From the NCBI GenBank assembly GCA_012274175.1, contig JAAOZZ010000411.1, forward strand, positions 1 through 8,443: a stretch of 8,443 bases of DNA. Reading direction: 5' to 3'. The stretch comes from Betaproteobacteria bacterium (GTDB lineage: Bacteria > Pseudomonadota > Gammaproteobacteria > Burkholderiales > Usitatibacteraceae). Numbering within the stretch: the stretch's first letter is position 1; each line of letters starts with the position of its first letter. Shown one piece after another: positions 1 through 7,226 of this stretch. Below the pieces are notes generated by a model. It was not told where the DNA came from. It saw only the letters and a program-made list of their open reading frames with translations, and did no database searches. Position numbers and translations under genes: made by a program.

Positions 1-693
1 GCGCTCATCTTCGCCGCCCACGGCTTCCCCGCCGCCTTCGTGATGCACCTGGCGATCGGGACCTCGCTTGCGGCGATCGTCGTGGGCTCCTGGTCGAGCT
101 TCCGCGCCCACCATCGCCACGGCGCGGTGGACTGGCCGGTGGTGAAGCGCATGGCGCCGGGCATCCTGTTCGGCGCGCTGGGAGGGGCGACCATCGCGCG
201 CTTCGTGGAAAGCGCCTATCTCAAGTACTTCTTCCTCGGCTTCGCGCTGCTCGTGACCGCGCAGATGGTCTTCAACGTGCGCTCGCGTCCCTCGCGCGAG
301 CTGCCGGGCCCGTGGCCGCTGGCGGGCGTGGGCGCCCTGATCGGCCTGGTGTCGAGCTTCTTCGGCGGCGGGGCGGCCGCGCTCGGCGTGCCCTTCCTCA
401 CGTGGTGCAACATGACGACCCACCGCGCCATCGGCACCGTCGCGGCACTGGGATTTCCCCTCGCGATCGCCGGCACCGCGGGCTATGTCGCAACGGGATG
501 GCACGTTGCCGAGCTGCCCGCCTGGAGCGTGGGATTCGTCTACCTTCCGGCGCTCGTGGGCATCTCCGCCAGCAGCATGCTCCTGGCACCCCTGGGAGCG
601 CGCCTCGCCCATCGCCTGAAAGGCGCGACCCTGCGGCGGATCTTCGCCGCCTTCCTGGTGGTGATGATGGCCAAGGTCGCCATCGCGGTATAG
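1..693 (+). CDS. TauE/SafE-family membrane permease (5' end outside window)
   Basis: This is the last 230 residues of a polytopic inner-membrane protein of the TauE/SafE (sulfite exporter TauE, formerly DUF81) family, whose members are thought to move sulfite, sulfonates or other organic anions. The frame is open from base 1, and the residues before the first possible start (GTG at 40, ATG at 43) are hydrophobic and read smoothly into the family-like stretch HLAIGTSLAAI, so the true start lies upstream; about 30-40 residues are probably missing. The second half repeats the fold, with FFGGGAAALGVPFL at about residues 120-133, HRAIGTVAAL at about 141-150 and a C-terminal helix ending AKVAIAV. 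Several hydrophobic segments are separated by short basic loops (FRAHHRHG, NVRSRPSR). Its stop lies 10 bases from the stop of the convergent M20 gene, with no intrinsic terminator between them. The family is clear; the substrate cannot be told from this sequence. Confidence 0.85.
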   Translation, partial: ALIFAAHGFPAAFVMHLAIGTSLAAIVVGSWSSFRAHHRHGAVDWPVVKRMAPGILFGALGGATIARFVESAYLKYFFLGFALLVTAQMVFNVRSRPSRELPGPWPLAGVGALIGLVSSFFGGGAAALGVPFLTWCNMTTHRAIGTVAALGFPLAIAGTAGYVATGWHVAELPAWSVGFVYLPALVGISASSMLLAPLGARLAHRLKGATLRRIFAAFLVVMMAKVAIAV

Positions 694-703
694 CGCGCCG
701 CTC

Positions 704-1831
704 CTAGGCCTCGCACCAGCGCCGCATCAGCGTGGCGAAGAGCTCCTTCGACTGCTCGATGCGGTGGATCGAGCACCATTCGTCGGTCTGGTGCGCGAGC
801 TTGGGCTCCCCGGGTCCCAGCACCACCGCGGGGGGCCCGCCGAACCCGCGCTTCAGGTCCGCGCCATCGGTGGAGAAGGTGATGGTCTTCGGCGTCGGGC
901 GCGCATCGAGGAACGGCGTGCACGCCTCGAACACCTGCTGCACCCATTCATTGGCCGGATCGGTATAGAGCGGCGGCGTGTCCACGAGGGGCCGCACGTG
1001 GGCGCCCCGGGGAGCGAGCAACGACTCGAGCGAGCGGCACAGGTGGGCGTGGTCGATGCCCGGGACGGTGCGCGTGTCCAGGGTGATGGTCGCGCGGTCG
1101 GGCACCGAGTTGGTGTTGAGCCCGCCGCGGATCGTGCCCACGTTGAGGGTGGGGCGTCCCATCACCCCGTGGGATTCGACGGGGAAGTGGAAGTCCTCGA
1201 GGTCACCGATGACCCGCGCCATCTTCACGATCGCGTTGTCGCCCACCTCGGGCATCGAGCCGTGGGCGGTCACGCCCGTGGTCTCCACCTCGAACCACGC
1301 GAGGCCCTTGTGGCCCACGTAGGGATAATTCGCGGTGGGCTCCGCCACCACGATCGCCCCCGCGCGATCGAGCAGCCGGCGGTCGGCGAGGTACTTGGCA
1401 CCCTCGCAGCCGATCTCCTCGCCGGCGGTGATGACGATCACGATGCCGGGGCCGTGCCGCAGGTGTGCCGCCAGCTCGACCGCGGCGGCGACGAAGGCCG
1501 CGATCCCGCTCTTCATGTCGGTCGAGCCCCGGCCGTAGAGCTTGTCGCCGTCGGTCTCGCCGGCGAAGGCATCGCGGCTCCAGCGCGCGGCGCCGAGCGG
1601 CACGGTGTCGATGTGCCCGGTGAAGCAGATGGGCGGCTTCGAGGCGCCGCCGATGCGCGCGATGAGGCTGGTGCGCGACTCGGCGAACTCGTGGTAGGCG
1701 ACTTCGAAGCCCGCGTCCTCGAGCACCGCGCCCAGGTGGCGCGCGCAGGCCCGTTCCATCCCCGGCGGGTTGATGGTGTTGAACGCGAGCAGCTCACGCG
1801 TGAGCGCTCGCGGGTCGATGCGGGTCTGCAT
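704..1831 (-). CDS. M20-family metallopeptidase, ArgE/DapE type (probable acetylornithine deacetylase or related amidohydrolase)
   Basis: This is a 375-residue cytoplasmic di-zinc hydrolase that should remove an acyl group from an amino acid or cleave a small peptide-like amide. All expected M20 active-site elements are visible: GHIDTVP (metal His73, Asp75), GRGSTDMKSG (bridging Asp105), TAGEEIG (catalytic Glu138, metal Glu139), VVAEPT (metal Glu164) and LAHQTDEW (metal His347). GVTAHGSMP (His190) marks the lid/dimerisation domain, roughly residues 175-285. The ATG at 1831 was chosen because it precedes the usual N-terminal helix (RELLAFNTINPPG) and has a GAGG ten bases upstream. The frame is open to a GTG at 1873, but those 14 arginine-rich residues look like untranslated leader. 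The gene is last in the - strand run, 48 bases after terC. ArgE (N-acetylornithine deacetylase) is the best guess, with DapE or a general M20 deacylase as alternatives; no arginine or lysine gene lies nearby to decide. Confidence 0.85.
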   Translation of the reverse strand: MQTRIDPRALTRELLAFNTINPPGMERACARHLGAVLEDAGFEVAYHEFAESRTSLIARIGGASKPPICFTGHIDTVPLGAARWSRDAFAGETDGDKLYGRGSTDMKSGIAAFVAAAVELAAHLRHGPGIVIVITAGEEIGCEGAKYLADRRLLDRAGAIVVAEPTANYPYVGHKGLAWFEVETTGVTAHGSMPEVGDNAIVKMARVIGDLEDFHFPVESHGVMGRPTLNVGTIRGGLNTNSVPDRATITLDTRTVPGIDHAHLCRSLESLLAPRGAHVRPLVDTPPLYTDPANEWVQQVFEACTPFLDARPTPKTITFSTDGADLKRGFGGPPAVVLGPGEPKLAHQTDEWCSIHRIEQSKELFATLMRRWCEA

Positions 1832-1879
1832 GGCGCGGCGGCCTCGGTAGCGGCTCCTGGGCGAGTCTAGCACCGCGCC
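1832..1879 (-). repeat. Inverted repeat spanning the terC-M20 intergenic gap
   Basis: Two perfect 7-base arms, GGCGCGG at 1832-1838 and CCGCGCC at 1873-1879 on the + strand, bracket the whole 48-base gap between the terC stop and the M20 start, with a 34-base loop. In the transcript the second arm lies directly against the start codon, so pairing could hide it. In DNA this GC-rich such a match can arise by chance, and no T-tract follows that would make it a terminator. Confidence 0.25.
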
Positions 1880-2626
1880 TTATCGGGCCGCGGAGCGGGC
1901 CTTCTTGCGCCGCCCGCGCACCCAGTGGTTGAGCGCCTCCACCAGGATCGAGAACGCGAGCGAGAAGTAGATGTAGCCCTTCGGGATGTGGAAGTGCAGG
2001 CCGTCGGCCACGAGCACCACCCCGATCATCAGCAGGAAGGAGAGCGCCAGCATCTTCACCGTCGGATGCGCGGAGACGAATTGCGCGAGCGGCGTGGAGG
2101 CGACGAGCATGATCGCCATGGCGGCCACCACGGCCACCACCATGATCCACAGGTGGTCGGCCATGCCCACCGCGGTGATCACCGAGTCGAGGGAGAAAAT
2201 GATGTCGATCACCGCGATCTGCACCACCGTCGCCCCGAAAGTGGCCGTCCCCGGCCGCGGCCCGTTGTCCCCGGGTTCGCCTTCCACCTCGTTGTGTATC
2301 TCGTGGGTGGCCTTCACCAGCAGGAACATTCCGCCCGCCAGGAGGATCAGGTCGCGCCACGACAGGCCCAGCCCCGCGACGGTGAGGATCGGGCGGGTGA
2401 GCGTCACGATCCACGCGATGGCGGCGAGCAGCATGAGGCGCGTGCCGAGCGCGAGTGCGAGGCCCACCTTGCGCGCGAGCGGCCGGCGCGCCTCGGGCAG
2501 GCGGTTGGTGAGGATCGCGAGGAAGACGAGGTTGTCGATCCCCAGCACGATCTCGAGCGCGGCGAGCGTGATGAGGCTCATCCACACCCCGGGATCGGTG
2601 ACCCACGCGAACGTGAAGAATTCCAT
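1880..2626 (-). CDS. TerC-family integral membrane protein (probable metal-ion exporter)
   Basis: This 248-residue protein is a full-length member of the TerC/YgdQ/YkoY family. It has about seven hydrophobic segments: near residues 12-38, 52-75, 90-104, 130-152, 158-176, 190-208 and 216-233. Family hallmarks are EIVLGIDNLVF (acidic Asp31), AVIDIIFSLDSVITAVGM (Asp141 and Asp147 inside the membrane) and HFHIPKGYIYFSLAFSILVE near the C-terminus, followed by a basic tail (RGRRKKARSAAR). These membrane acids are thought to bind the transported cation; characterised relatives such as Bacillus MeeF/MeeY and E. coli Alx act in Mn2+ export, while others carry the historical 'tellurium resistance' label. 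The ATG at 2626 is preceded by GGGAG eight bases upstream. It starts 30 bases after purC. I see no yybP-ykoY (Mn2+) riboswitch, which often precedes such genes, so expression probably follows the upstream operon. Confidence 0.88.
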   Translation of the reverse strand: MEFFTFAWVTDPGVWMSLITLAALEIVLGIDNLVFLAILTNRLPEARRPLARKVGLALALGTRLMLLAAIAWIVTLTRPILTVAGLGLSWRDLILLAGGMFLLVKATHEIHNEVEGEPGDNGPRPGTATFGATVVQIAVIDIIFSLDSVITAVGMADHLWIMVVAVVAAMAIMLVASTPLAQFVSAHPTVKMLALSFLLMIGVVLVADGLHFHIPKGYIYFSLAFSILVEALNHWVRGRRKKARSAAR

Positions 2627-2656
2627 GGCGATCTCCCGGGGGACGCTCGCCGCGCC

Positions 2657-3535
2657 TCAGGCCACGAGGCGCTTCAGGGCTTCCAGGTACTTCTCCGAGG
2701 TCCTGCGCGCCACCTCAGGCGGCATCGCGGGGGCGGGCGGCTTGCGCTCGAAGCCGATGCTGTCGAGCCAGTTGCGCACGTACTGCTTGTCGAAGCTCTC
2801 GGGGCTCGTGCCCTCGCGCCACTTGGCGAGCGGCCAGAAGCGCGAGGAGTCCGGCGTGAGCGCCTCGTCGATCAGGAAGAGGCGGTCCTCGCCGTCGACG
2901 CCGAACTCGAACTTCGTGTCGGCGATGATGATGCCGCGCTCGAGCGCGTAAGCGGCCGCCGCCTGGTACAGGGCGATGGCGGTCTCGCGCACTTCGCGCG
3001 CCCGCGGCTCCCCGAGCATCGACGCCACGCGCTCGAAGGCGATGTTCTCGTCGTGGTGGCCGGCTTCGGCCTTCGTCGCGGGCGTGAAGATGGGCTCCGG
3101 CAGGCGCGAGGCGCGCGCGAGCCCCGGCGGCAGCGCGATCCCGCATACCGCGCCGCTTTCCTGGTACTCCTTCCAGCCCGATCCCTCGAGATAGCCGCGC
3201 ACCACCGCCTCGATCGGAAGTGGAGTGAGGCGCCTCACGACCACGGAGCGGCCGCGCACCTGCTCGCGCTCGTCGGGACGCACCACCGACTCCGGGTCGA
3301 TGCCGGTGAGGTGGTTGGGAACGATGTGCGCGAGCTTGCCGAACCAGAAATTCGCGAGCTCCGTGAGCACGCGGCCCTTCTCGGGCACGGGCGTGGGCAG
3401 GATCACGTCGTAGGCCGACAATCGGTCCGTGGTGACGATGAGCAGCTGGTCGGCGCCCACGCCGTAGATGTCGCGGACCTTGCCGCGCCCGACGAGCGGC
3501 AGGCTCGCGATCGAGGACTCGAGGAGCGTCCTCAC
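2657..3535 (-). CDS. purC: Phosphoribosylaminoimidazole-succinocarboxamide (SAICAR) synthase
   Basis: This 292-residue enzyme joins CAIR and aspartate, using ATP, to make SAICAR in de novo purine synthesis. Visible motifs are GRGKVRDIY (16-24, nucleotide loop), [10 protein letters not shown] (35-44), [19 protein letters not shown] (106-124), [19 protein letters not shown] (147-165), [11 protein letters not shown] (202-212) and the signature [14 protein letters not shown] (221-234). The length matches the long, yeast Ade1-like form rather than the roughly 237-residue E. coli form. No ATG exists near the conserved N-terminus. The start was placed at the GTG at 3535-3533, which overlaps the fba stop in a GTGA and leaves the usual spacing to the KVRD motif. 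There is no good Shine-Dalgarno within 15 bases, consistent with reinitiation by ribosomes finishing fba. The frame stays open far upstream (to 6883) through fba, pyk and pgk, but that extension is out of frame with those genes and is not protein. Confidence 0.96.
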   Translation of the reverse strand: MRTLLESSIASLPLVGRGKVRDIYGVGADQLLIVTTDRLSAYDVILPTPVPEKGRVLTELANFWFGKLAHIVPNHLTGIDPESVVRPDEREQVRGRSVVVRRLTPLPIEAVVRGYLEGSGWKEYQESGAVCGIALPPGLARASRLPEPIFTPATKAEAGHHDENIAFERVASMLGEPRAREVRETAIALYQAAAAYALERGIIIADTKFEFGVDGEDRLFLIDEALTPDSSRFWPLAKWREGTSPESFDKQYVRNWLDSIGFERKPPAPAMPPEVARRTSEKYLEALKRLVA

Positions 3536-4560
3536 GCAGCCACGGACTGCTTTTCCGCCTCGGGCTTCCACTGCCCCCGCGCGGCGAGGCTGTTCATCCG
3601 GGCGCGGTGGTGCAACGCCTTCTGCGCCGCAGCCATGTTGGCGGAGGAACCGCGCCACGCCTTGAGCGCCACGGCCTGCAGAGCGCGGCTGTAGCTGAAG
3701 GTGAGGGGCCACGGAGCCGCCCCGGCGCGGTTCATCGCATCCAGGTGCGCGGTCGCGTGCTCGTCGGTCTGGCCGCCGGAAAGGAATACCAGGCCGGGAA
3801 GTGCTGCGGGAACGGTGCGCCTGAGCACGCGCAGGGTGCGCTCGGCGACTTCCTGCACCGGCGCCTGGCGCGGGTTGTCCTTGCCCGAGACCACCATGCT
3901 CGCCTTGAGGATCACGTGCTCCAGGGAAACGCCCTGGCGCTCGAGCTCGTGGAAAAGCGTCTCCAGCACGTCCTGGTGCACGCTCTCGCTGCGCTCGGCG
4001 GTGTGGTCGCCGTCGAGGAGCACCTCGGGCTCGACGATCGGGACGATGGAAGCTTCCTGGCAGATCGCGGAGTAGCGCGCGAGCGCGTGGGCATTGGCCT
4101 TGATGCAGGCGGCCGACGGGATACCCGCGCCGATGGTGATCACCGCCCTCCACTTGGCGAAGCGCGCGCCCAGCTTGAAGTACTCGCCCATGCGCGCGGC
4201 GAGCTTGTCCAGGCCCTCGGTCACCTTCTCCCCGGGATGCAGCGCCATGTCCTGGGTGCCCGCGTCGACCTTGATGCCGGGGAGGATGCCGTTCTTCTTC
4301 AGGTACTCGGCGAAGCCCGTGCCGTCCTTCGTCTTCTGGCGCAGGGTCTCGTCGAAGAGGATCACCCCGCTCACGAAATCCGCGAGGCCGGGCGTGGTGA
4401 AGAGCATCTCGCGGTAGGCGCGGCGGTTTTCCTCGGTGCACTCGACGTTCACGGAATCGAAGCGCTTCTTGCACGTGCCCGCGCTCTCGTCGGCGGCGAG
4501 CAGGCCTTTGCCCGTCGCGACCATCGCGCGGGCGGTTTCGGTCATGAGTCTGGTGTCCAT
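3532..4560 (-). CDS. Fructose-bisphosphate aldolase, class I (Schiff-base type)
   Basis: This 342-residue protein reversibly splits fructose 1,6-bisphosphate into dihydroxyacetone phosphate and glyceraldehyde 3-phosphate through a lysine Schiff base, without metal. Residues match rabbit muscle aldolase: AADES (Asp25, like Asp33), GIKVD (Lys97, like Lys107), FAKWR (Lys136 and Arg138, like Lys146 and Arg148), VEPE (Glu177 and Glu179, like Glu187 and Glu189), the Schiff-base lysine in VILKASMV (Lys219, like Lys229), FLSGGQTDE (260-267) and FSYSRALQ (Arg292, like Arg303). The metal-binding histidines of class II enzymes are not expected and not seen as motifs. It lacks the C-terminal tyrosine of animal aldolases, ending QSVAA, and has IKVDAG where many relatives have IKVDKG. 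The ATG at 4560 has a strong GGAGG five bases upstream. It sits 24 bases after pyk and overlaps purC by 4. Class I in this position is unexpected for a betaproteobacterium. I leave the symbol blank because naming (fba, fda, fbaB) varies. Confidence 0.96.
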   Translation of the reverse strand: MDTRLMTETARAMVATGKGLLAADESAGTCKKRFDSVNVECTEENRRAYREMLFTTPGLADFVSGVILFDETLRQKTKDGTGFAEYLKKNGILPGIKVDAGTQDMALHPGEKVTEGLDKLAARMGEYFKLGARFAKWRAVITIGAGIPSAACIKANAHALARYSAICQEASIVPIVEPEVLLDGDHTAERSESVHQDVLETLFHELERQGVSLEHVILKASMVVSGKDNPRQAPVQEVAERTLRVLRRTVPAALPGLVFLSGGQTDEHATAHLDAMNRAGAAPWPLTFSYSRALQAVALKAWRGSSANMAAAQKALHHRARMNSLAARGQWKPEAEKQSVAA

Positions 4561-4570
4561 GGTTTCCTCC
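4561..4570 (-). promoter_or_regulatory. Strong ribosome binding site of the class I aldolase
   Basis: In the transcript the sequence GGAGGAAACC directly precedes the ATG at 4560, giving a near-consensus Shine-Dalgarno with five bases of spacing. It is the best ribosome site in the run: pyk and purC have none that is convincing and appear to depend on upstream translation. This supports the chosen aldolase start and suggests the aldolase is translated efficiently and independently of pyk. Confidence 0.75.
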
Positions 4571-4584
4571 GGTGAATGGGGTGA

Positions 4585-6021
4585 TCAGGTGCGCGCGCGC
4601 TGCTCGCCCACCTTGACGATCTTCATCGTGTTGGTGCCCCCCGACTTGCCGATGGGCTCCCCGATGGTGAGCACGATGATATCGCCGGGACGCACCACGC
4701 CGTTGGCGAGGAGCACCGCCTCGGCCTCGGCGAGGAGCTCCTCGCGGTCGTGGCCGACGTACTTCACCATCAGCGGGTAGACGTCGCGGAAGAGCGTGCA
4801 GCGGTAGCGCGTGGAAGTCTGCGCGGTGAGCGCGTAGATCGGAACTCCGCAGTTCAGGCGCGACATCCACAGCGCCGTGGAGCCCGACTCGGTGAGCGAG
4901 GCGATCGCCTTCACCTTGAGGTGGTAGGCGGTGAAGAGCGCGGCCATCGCGATCGACTGGTCGACGCGCTGGAAGACGCGGTTCAGGAACTCGCTCTCCA
5001 GGGCCACGGACTGGGATTTCTCCGCCTCGATGCAGATGCGGTTCATTGCCGCGATGGTCTCCACCGGGTACTGGCCCGAGGCCGACTCCGCGGAGAGCAT
5101 CACGGCGTCGGTGCCGTCGAGCACCGCGTTGGCCACGTCGGAGACCTCGGCCCTCGTGGGTACGGGGCTCGAGATCATAGACTCCATCATCTGGGTCGCG
5201 GTGATGGTGAGCTTGTTCAGCTCGCGCGCCTGACGGATCATGCGCTTCTGCAGCGCCGGCACGCTCGCGTCGCCCACCTCGACAGCGAGGTCGCCCCGCG
5301 CCACCATGATGCCGTCGCAGGCGTGCATGATGTCCTCGAGGGCGGGGATCGCCTCGGCGCGCTCGATCTTGGCGATCAGCATCGATTTCCCCCCAGCGGC
5401 GCGCATCAGCTCGCGCGCCATGTGCATGTCGGCGCCGCTCTTGGGAAACGAGACCGCGAGGTAGTCCGCGTTCATCTTCGCGGCGGTGCGGATGTCGTCC
5501 ATGTCCTTGGACGTGAGCGCCGGGGCCGTGAGGCCGCCGCCCTGGCGGTTGATGCCCTTGTTGTTCGACAGCGTGCCGCCGTGGCGCACCACGGTGTGGA
5601 TGCGCTCTCCTTCGACCGCCCTCACGTCGAGCACGATCTTGCCGTCGTCCAGCAGCAGCACGTCGCCCGGGCGCACGTCGCGCGGCAGCTCCTTGTAGTC
5701 GAGGCCCGCCTGGGTCGCATCTCCCAGCTCGCATCTCGCATCCAGCGCGAAGGGGGAGCCCACGGCAAGCGTGACCCGGCCTTCCTGGAACCGGCCCACG
5801 CGGATCTTGGGCCCCTGCAGGTCCGCCATGATGCCCACGGCGCGGCCCACCTTGCGGCAGGTCTCGCGCACGAGCTCGGCGCGCTTCAGGTGGTCCTCGG
5901 CGCTGCCGTGGGAAAAGTTCAGACGCACGACGTCCACGCCGGCGGCGAACATGCGCTCGAGCACCGCGGCGTCGCTCGACGACGGGCCCAGGGTGGCGAC
6001 GATCTTGGTGCTTCTCTGCAT
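4585..6021 (-). CDS. pyk: Pyruvate kinase
   Basis: This 478-residue cytoplasmic enzyme transfers phosphate from phosphoenolpyruvate to ADP, making pyruvate and ATP. The order of motifs is typical: [11 protein letters not shown] (5-15), VVRLNFSHG (31-39, with substrate Arg33 and cation ligands Asn35 and Ser37), [12 protein letters not shown] (65-76), LAVSFPKSG (188-196), the signature [11 protein letters not shown] (215-225, catalytic Lys218 and metal Glu220), [14 protein letters not shown] (237-250, Asp244), ATQMMESMI (275-283, Thr276) and the C-terminal domain from about 340 ending [14 protein letters not shown]. Lys72 in GPKIR occupies the position where K+-dependent enzymes such as rabbit muscle PK carry glutamate, so the enzyme is predicted not to need K+. 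The ATG at 6021 lies 12 bases after the pgk stop and lacks a clear Shine-Dalgarno, so translation is probably coupled to pgk. Allosteric behaviour cannot be read from the sequence. Confidence 0.97.
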   Translation of the reverse strand: MQRSTKIVATLGPSSSDAAVLERMFAAGVDVVRLNFSHGSAEDHLKRAELVRETCRKVGRAVGIMADLQGPKIRVGRFQEGRVTLAVGSPFALDARCELGDATQAGLDYKELPRDVRPGDVLLLDDGKIVLDVRAVEGERIHTVVRHGGTLSNNKGINRQGGGLTAPALTSKDMDDIRTAAKMNADYLAVSFPKSGADMHMARELMRAAGGKSMLIAKIERAEAIPALEDIMHACDGIMVARGDLAVEVGDASVPALQKRMIRQARELNKLTITATQMMESMISSPVPTRAEVSDVANAVLDGTDAVMLSAESASGQYPVETIAAMNRICIEAEKSQSVALESEFLNRVFQRVDQSIAMAALFTAYHLKVKAIASLTESGSTALWMSRLNCGVPIYALTAQTSTRYRCTLFRDVYPLMVKYVGHDREELLAEAEAVLLANGVVRPGDIIVLTIGEPIGKSGGTNTMKIVKVGEQRART

Positions 6022-6033
6022 GGGTCGCGGGCT

Positions 6034-7218
6034 CTAGGCCTGGCGAGCGCGTTGCTCGAGGATCTCCACCGCGGGCAGGGTGTGGCCTTCGAGGAACTCG
6101 AGGAACGCCCCGCCGCCGGTGGAGATGTAGCCGATGCGCTCCGTCACGCCGTATTTCGCTATGGCGGCGAGTGTGTCGCCGCCGCCGGCGATGGAGAAGC
6201 CTTTCGAGGCGGCCACGGCGTCGGCGACGGCGCGGGTGCCGTGGCCGAAAGCTTCGAACTCGAAGACCCCCACGGGCCCGTTCCAGACGATGGTGCCGGC
6301 GTCGCGCAGGATCGCGCCGTAGGCCGCGGCGGTGGCGGGGCCGATGTCGAGGATCATGTCGTCCTCGGCCACGTCCTTCGCGCTCTTCGTGGCGGCGGGC
6401 GTGTCCGCGGCGAACGCCTTGCCGCACACCACGTCCCCGGGAATCGGCACCGCGGCGCCGCGGGCGGCCATCATCACCATGATCTCCTTCGCCTCGGGCG
6501 CCAGGCCCGGCTCGCACAGGGACTGGCCGATGGGCAGTCCCGCGGCGAGCATGAAGGTGTTGGCGATGCCGCCGCCCACGATGAGCTGGTCGACGCGCTC
6601 GGCGAGCGACTTGAGGATGGTGAGCTTGGTGGAAACCTTGGAGCCCGCGACGATGGCCACCAGCGGGTGCTTCGGGCTCGCGAGCGCGCGCCCCAGGGCA
6701 TCCAGCTCCGCGGCGAGCAGCGGCCCCGCGCAGGCGACCGGCGCGAACCGGGCGATGCCGTGGGTGGTGGCCTCGGCGCGGTGCGCGGTGCCGAAGGCGT
6801 CGTTCACGTAGACGTCGCACAGCGCCGCGAGCTTGCGCGCGAGCGCCTCGTCGTCCTTCTTCTCGCCCTTGTTGAAGCGGCAATTCTCCAGCAGCACCAG
6901 CTCTCCGGGCCGCACCGCCACGCCGTCGACCCAGTCGCGCACGAGCGGGACTTCGCGCCCGAGGAGCTCGCCCACGCGCCGGGCGACGGGGGCGAGCGAA
7001 TCGGCGGCACTCGGCTCGCCTTCCTTCGGGCGTCCCAGGTGCGAGGTGACCATCACCGCGGCTCCCTTGGCGAGGGCGAGGCGCATGCCGGGCACCGAGG
7101 CGCGGATGCGCGTGTCGTCGGCGATGGCGCCGTGGCCGTCCATGGGCACGTTCAGGTCGGCGCGGATGAACACGCGCTTGCCGGCCAGGTCGAGGTCGGC
7201 CATGCGCAGGATCGTCAT
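6034..7218 (-). CDS. pgk: Phosphoglycerate kinase
   Basis: This 394-residue monomeric two-domain enzyme interconverts 1,3-bisphosphoglycerate plus ADP with 3-phosphoglycerate plus ATP. The N-terminal substrate domain shows FIRADLNVP (17-25), DDTRIRAS (34-41), [10 protein letters not shown] (58-67), [15 protein letters not shown] (109-123) and [13 protein letters not shown] (138-150). The C-terminal nucleotide domain shows [10 protein letters not shown] (190-199), GGGIANTF (215-222), [11 protein letters not shown] (310-320), SIAGGGDTL (342-350) and [15 protein letters not shown] (364-378). The length is normal and nothing essential is missing. The ATG at 7218 was preferred to the one at 7203 because it sits eight bases after the gap stop, has AGGGG just upstream (overlapping that stop) and gives the usual short leader before DLAGKRV. 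The much longer open frame up to 7947 lies inside gap out of frame and is not real. Confidence 0.97.
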   Translation of the reverse strand: MTILRMADLDLAGKRVFIRADLNVPMDGHGAIADDTRIRASVPGMRLALAKGAAVMVTSHLGRPKEGEPSAADSLAPVARRVGELLGREVPLVRDWVDGVAVRPGELVLLENCRFNKGEKKDDEALARKLAALCDVYVNDAFGTAHRAEATTHGIARFAPVACAGPLLAAELDALGRALASPKHPLVAIVAGSKVSTKLTILKSLAERVDQLIVGGGIANTFMLAAGLPIGQSLCEPGLAPEAKEIMVMMAARGAAVPIPGDVVCGKAFAADTPAATKSAKDVAEDDMILDIGPATAAAYGAILRDAGTIVWNGPVGVFEFEAFGHGTRAVADAVAASKGFSIAGGGDTLAAIAKYGVTERIGYISTGGGAFLEFLEGHTLPAVEILEQRARQA

Positions 7219-7226
7219 CGGCGCCC

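Noticed and set aside
1832..1873. A 14-residue N-terminal extension of the M20 enzyme from a GTG at 1873
   Set aside because: No ribosome site precedes the GTG, the extension is arginine-rich and unlike the family, and the ATG at 1831 directly precedes the conserved first helix.
2627..2700. Possible yybP-ykoY manganese riboswitch before terC
   Set aside because: Only 30 bases separate purC from terC, and neither that gap nor the end of purC shows the conserved loops of this riboswitch.
1925..3694. A 589-codon open frame on the + strand opposite terC and purC
   Set aside because: Same kind of antisense shadow: Arg/Glu/His-rich composition, no motif, and both opposite-strand genes are intact with all family motifs.
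2657..6883. A 1408-codon open frame on the - strand covering purC, fba, pyk and most of pgk
   Set aside because: Only its last 292 codons are protein (purC). The rest is out of frame with three clearly identified enzymes and is an Arg/Gly/Ala/His-rich low-complexity shadow produced by GC-rich codon usage.
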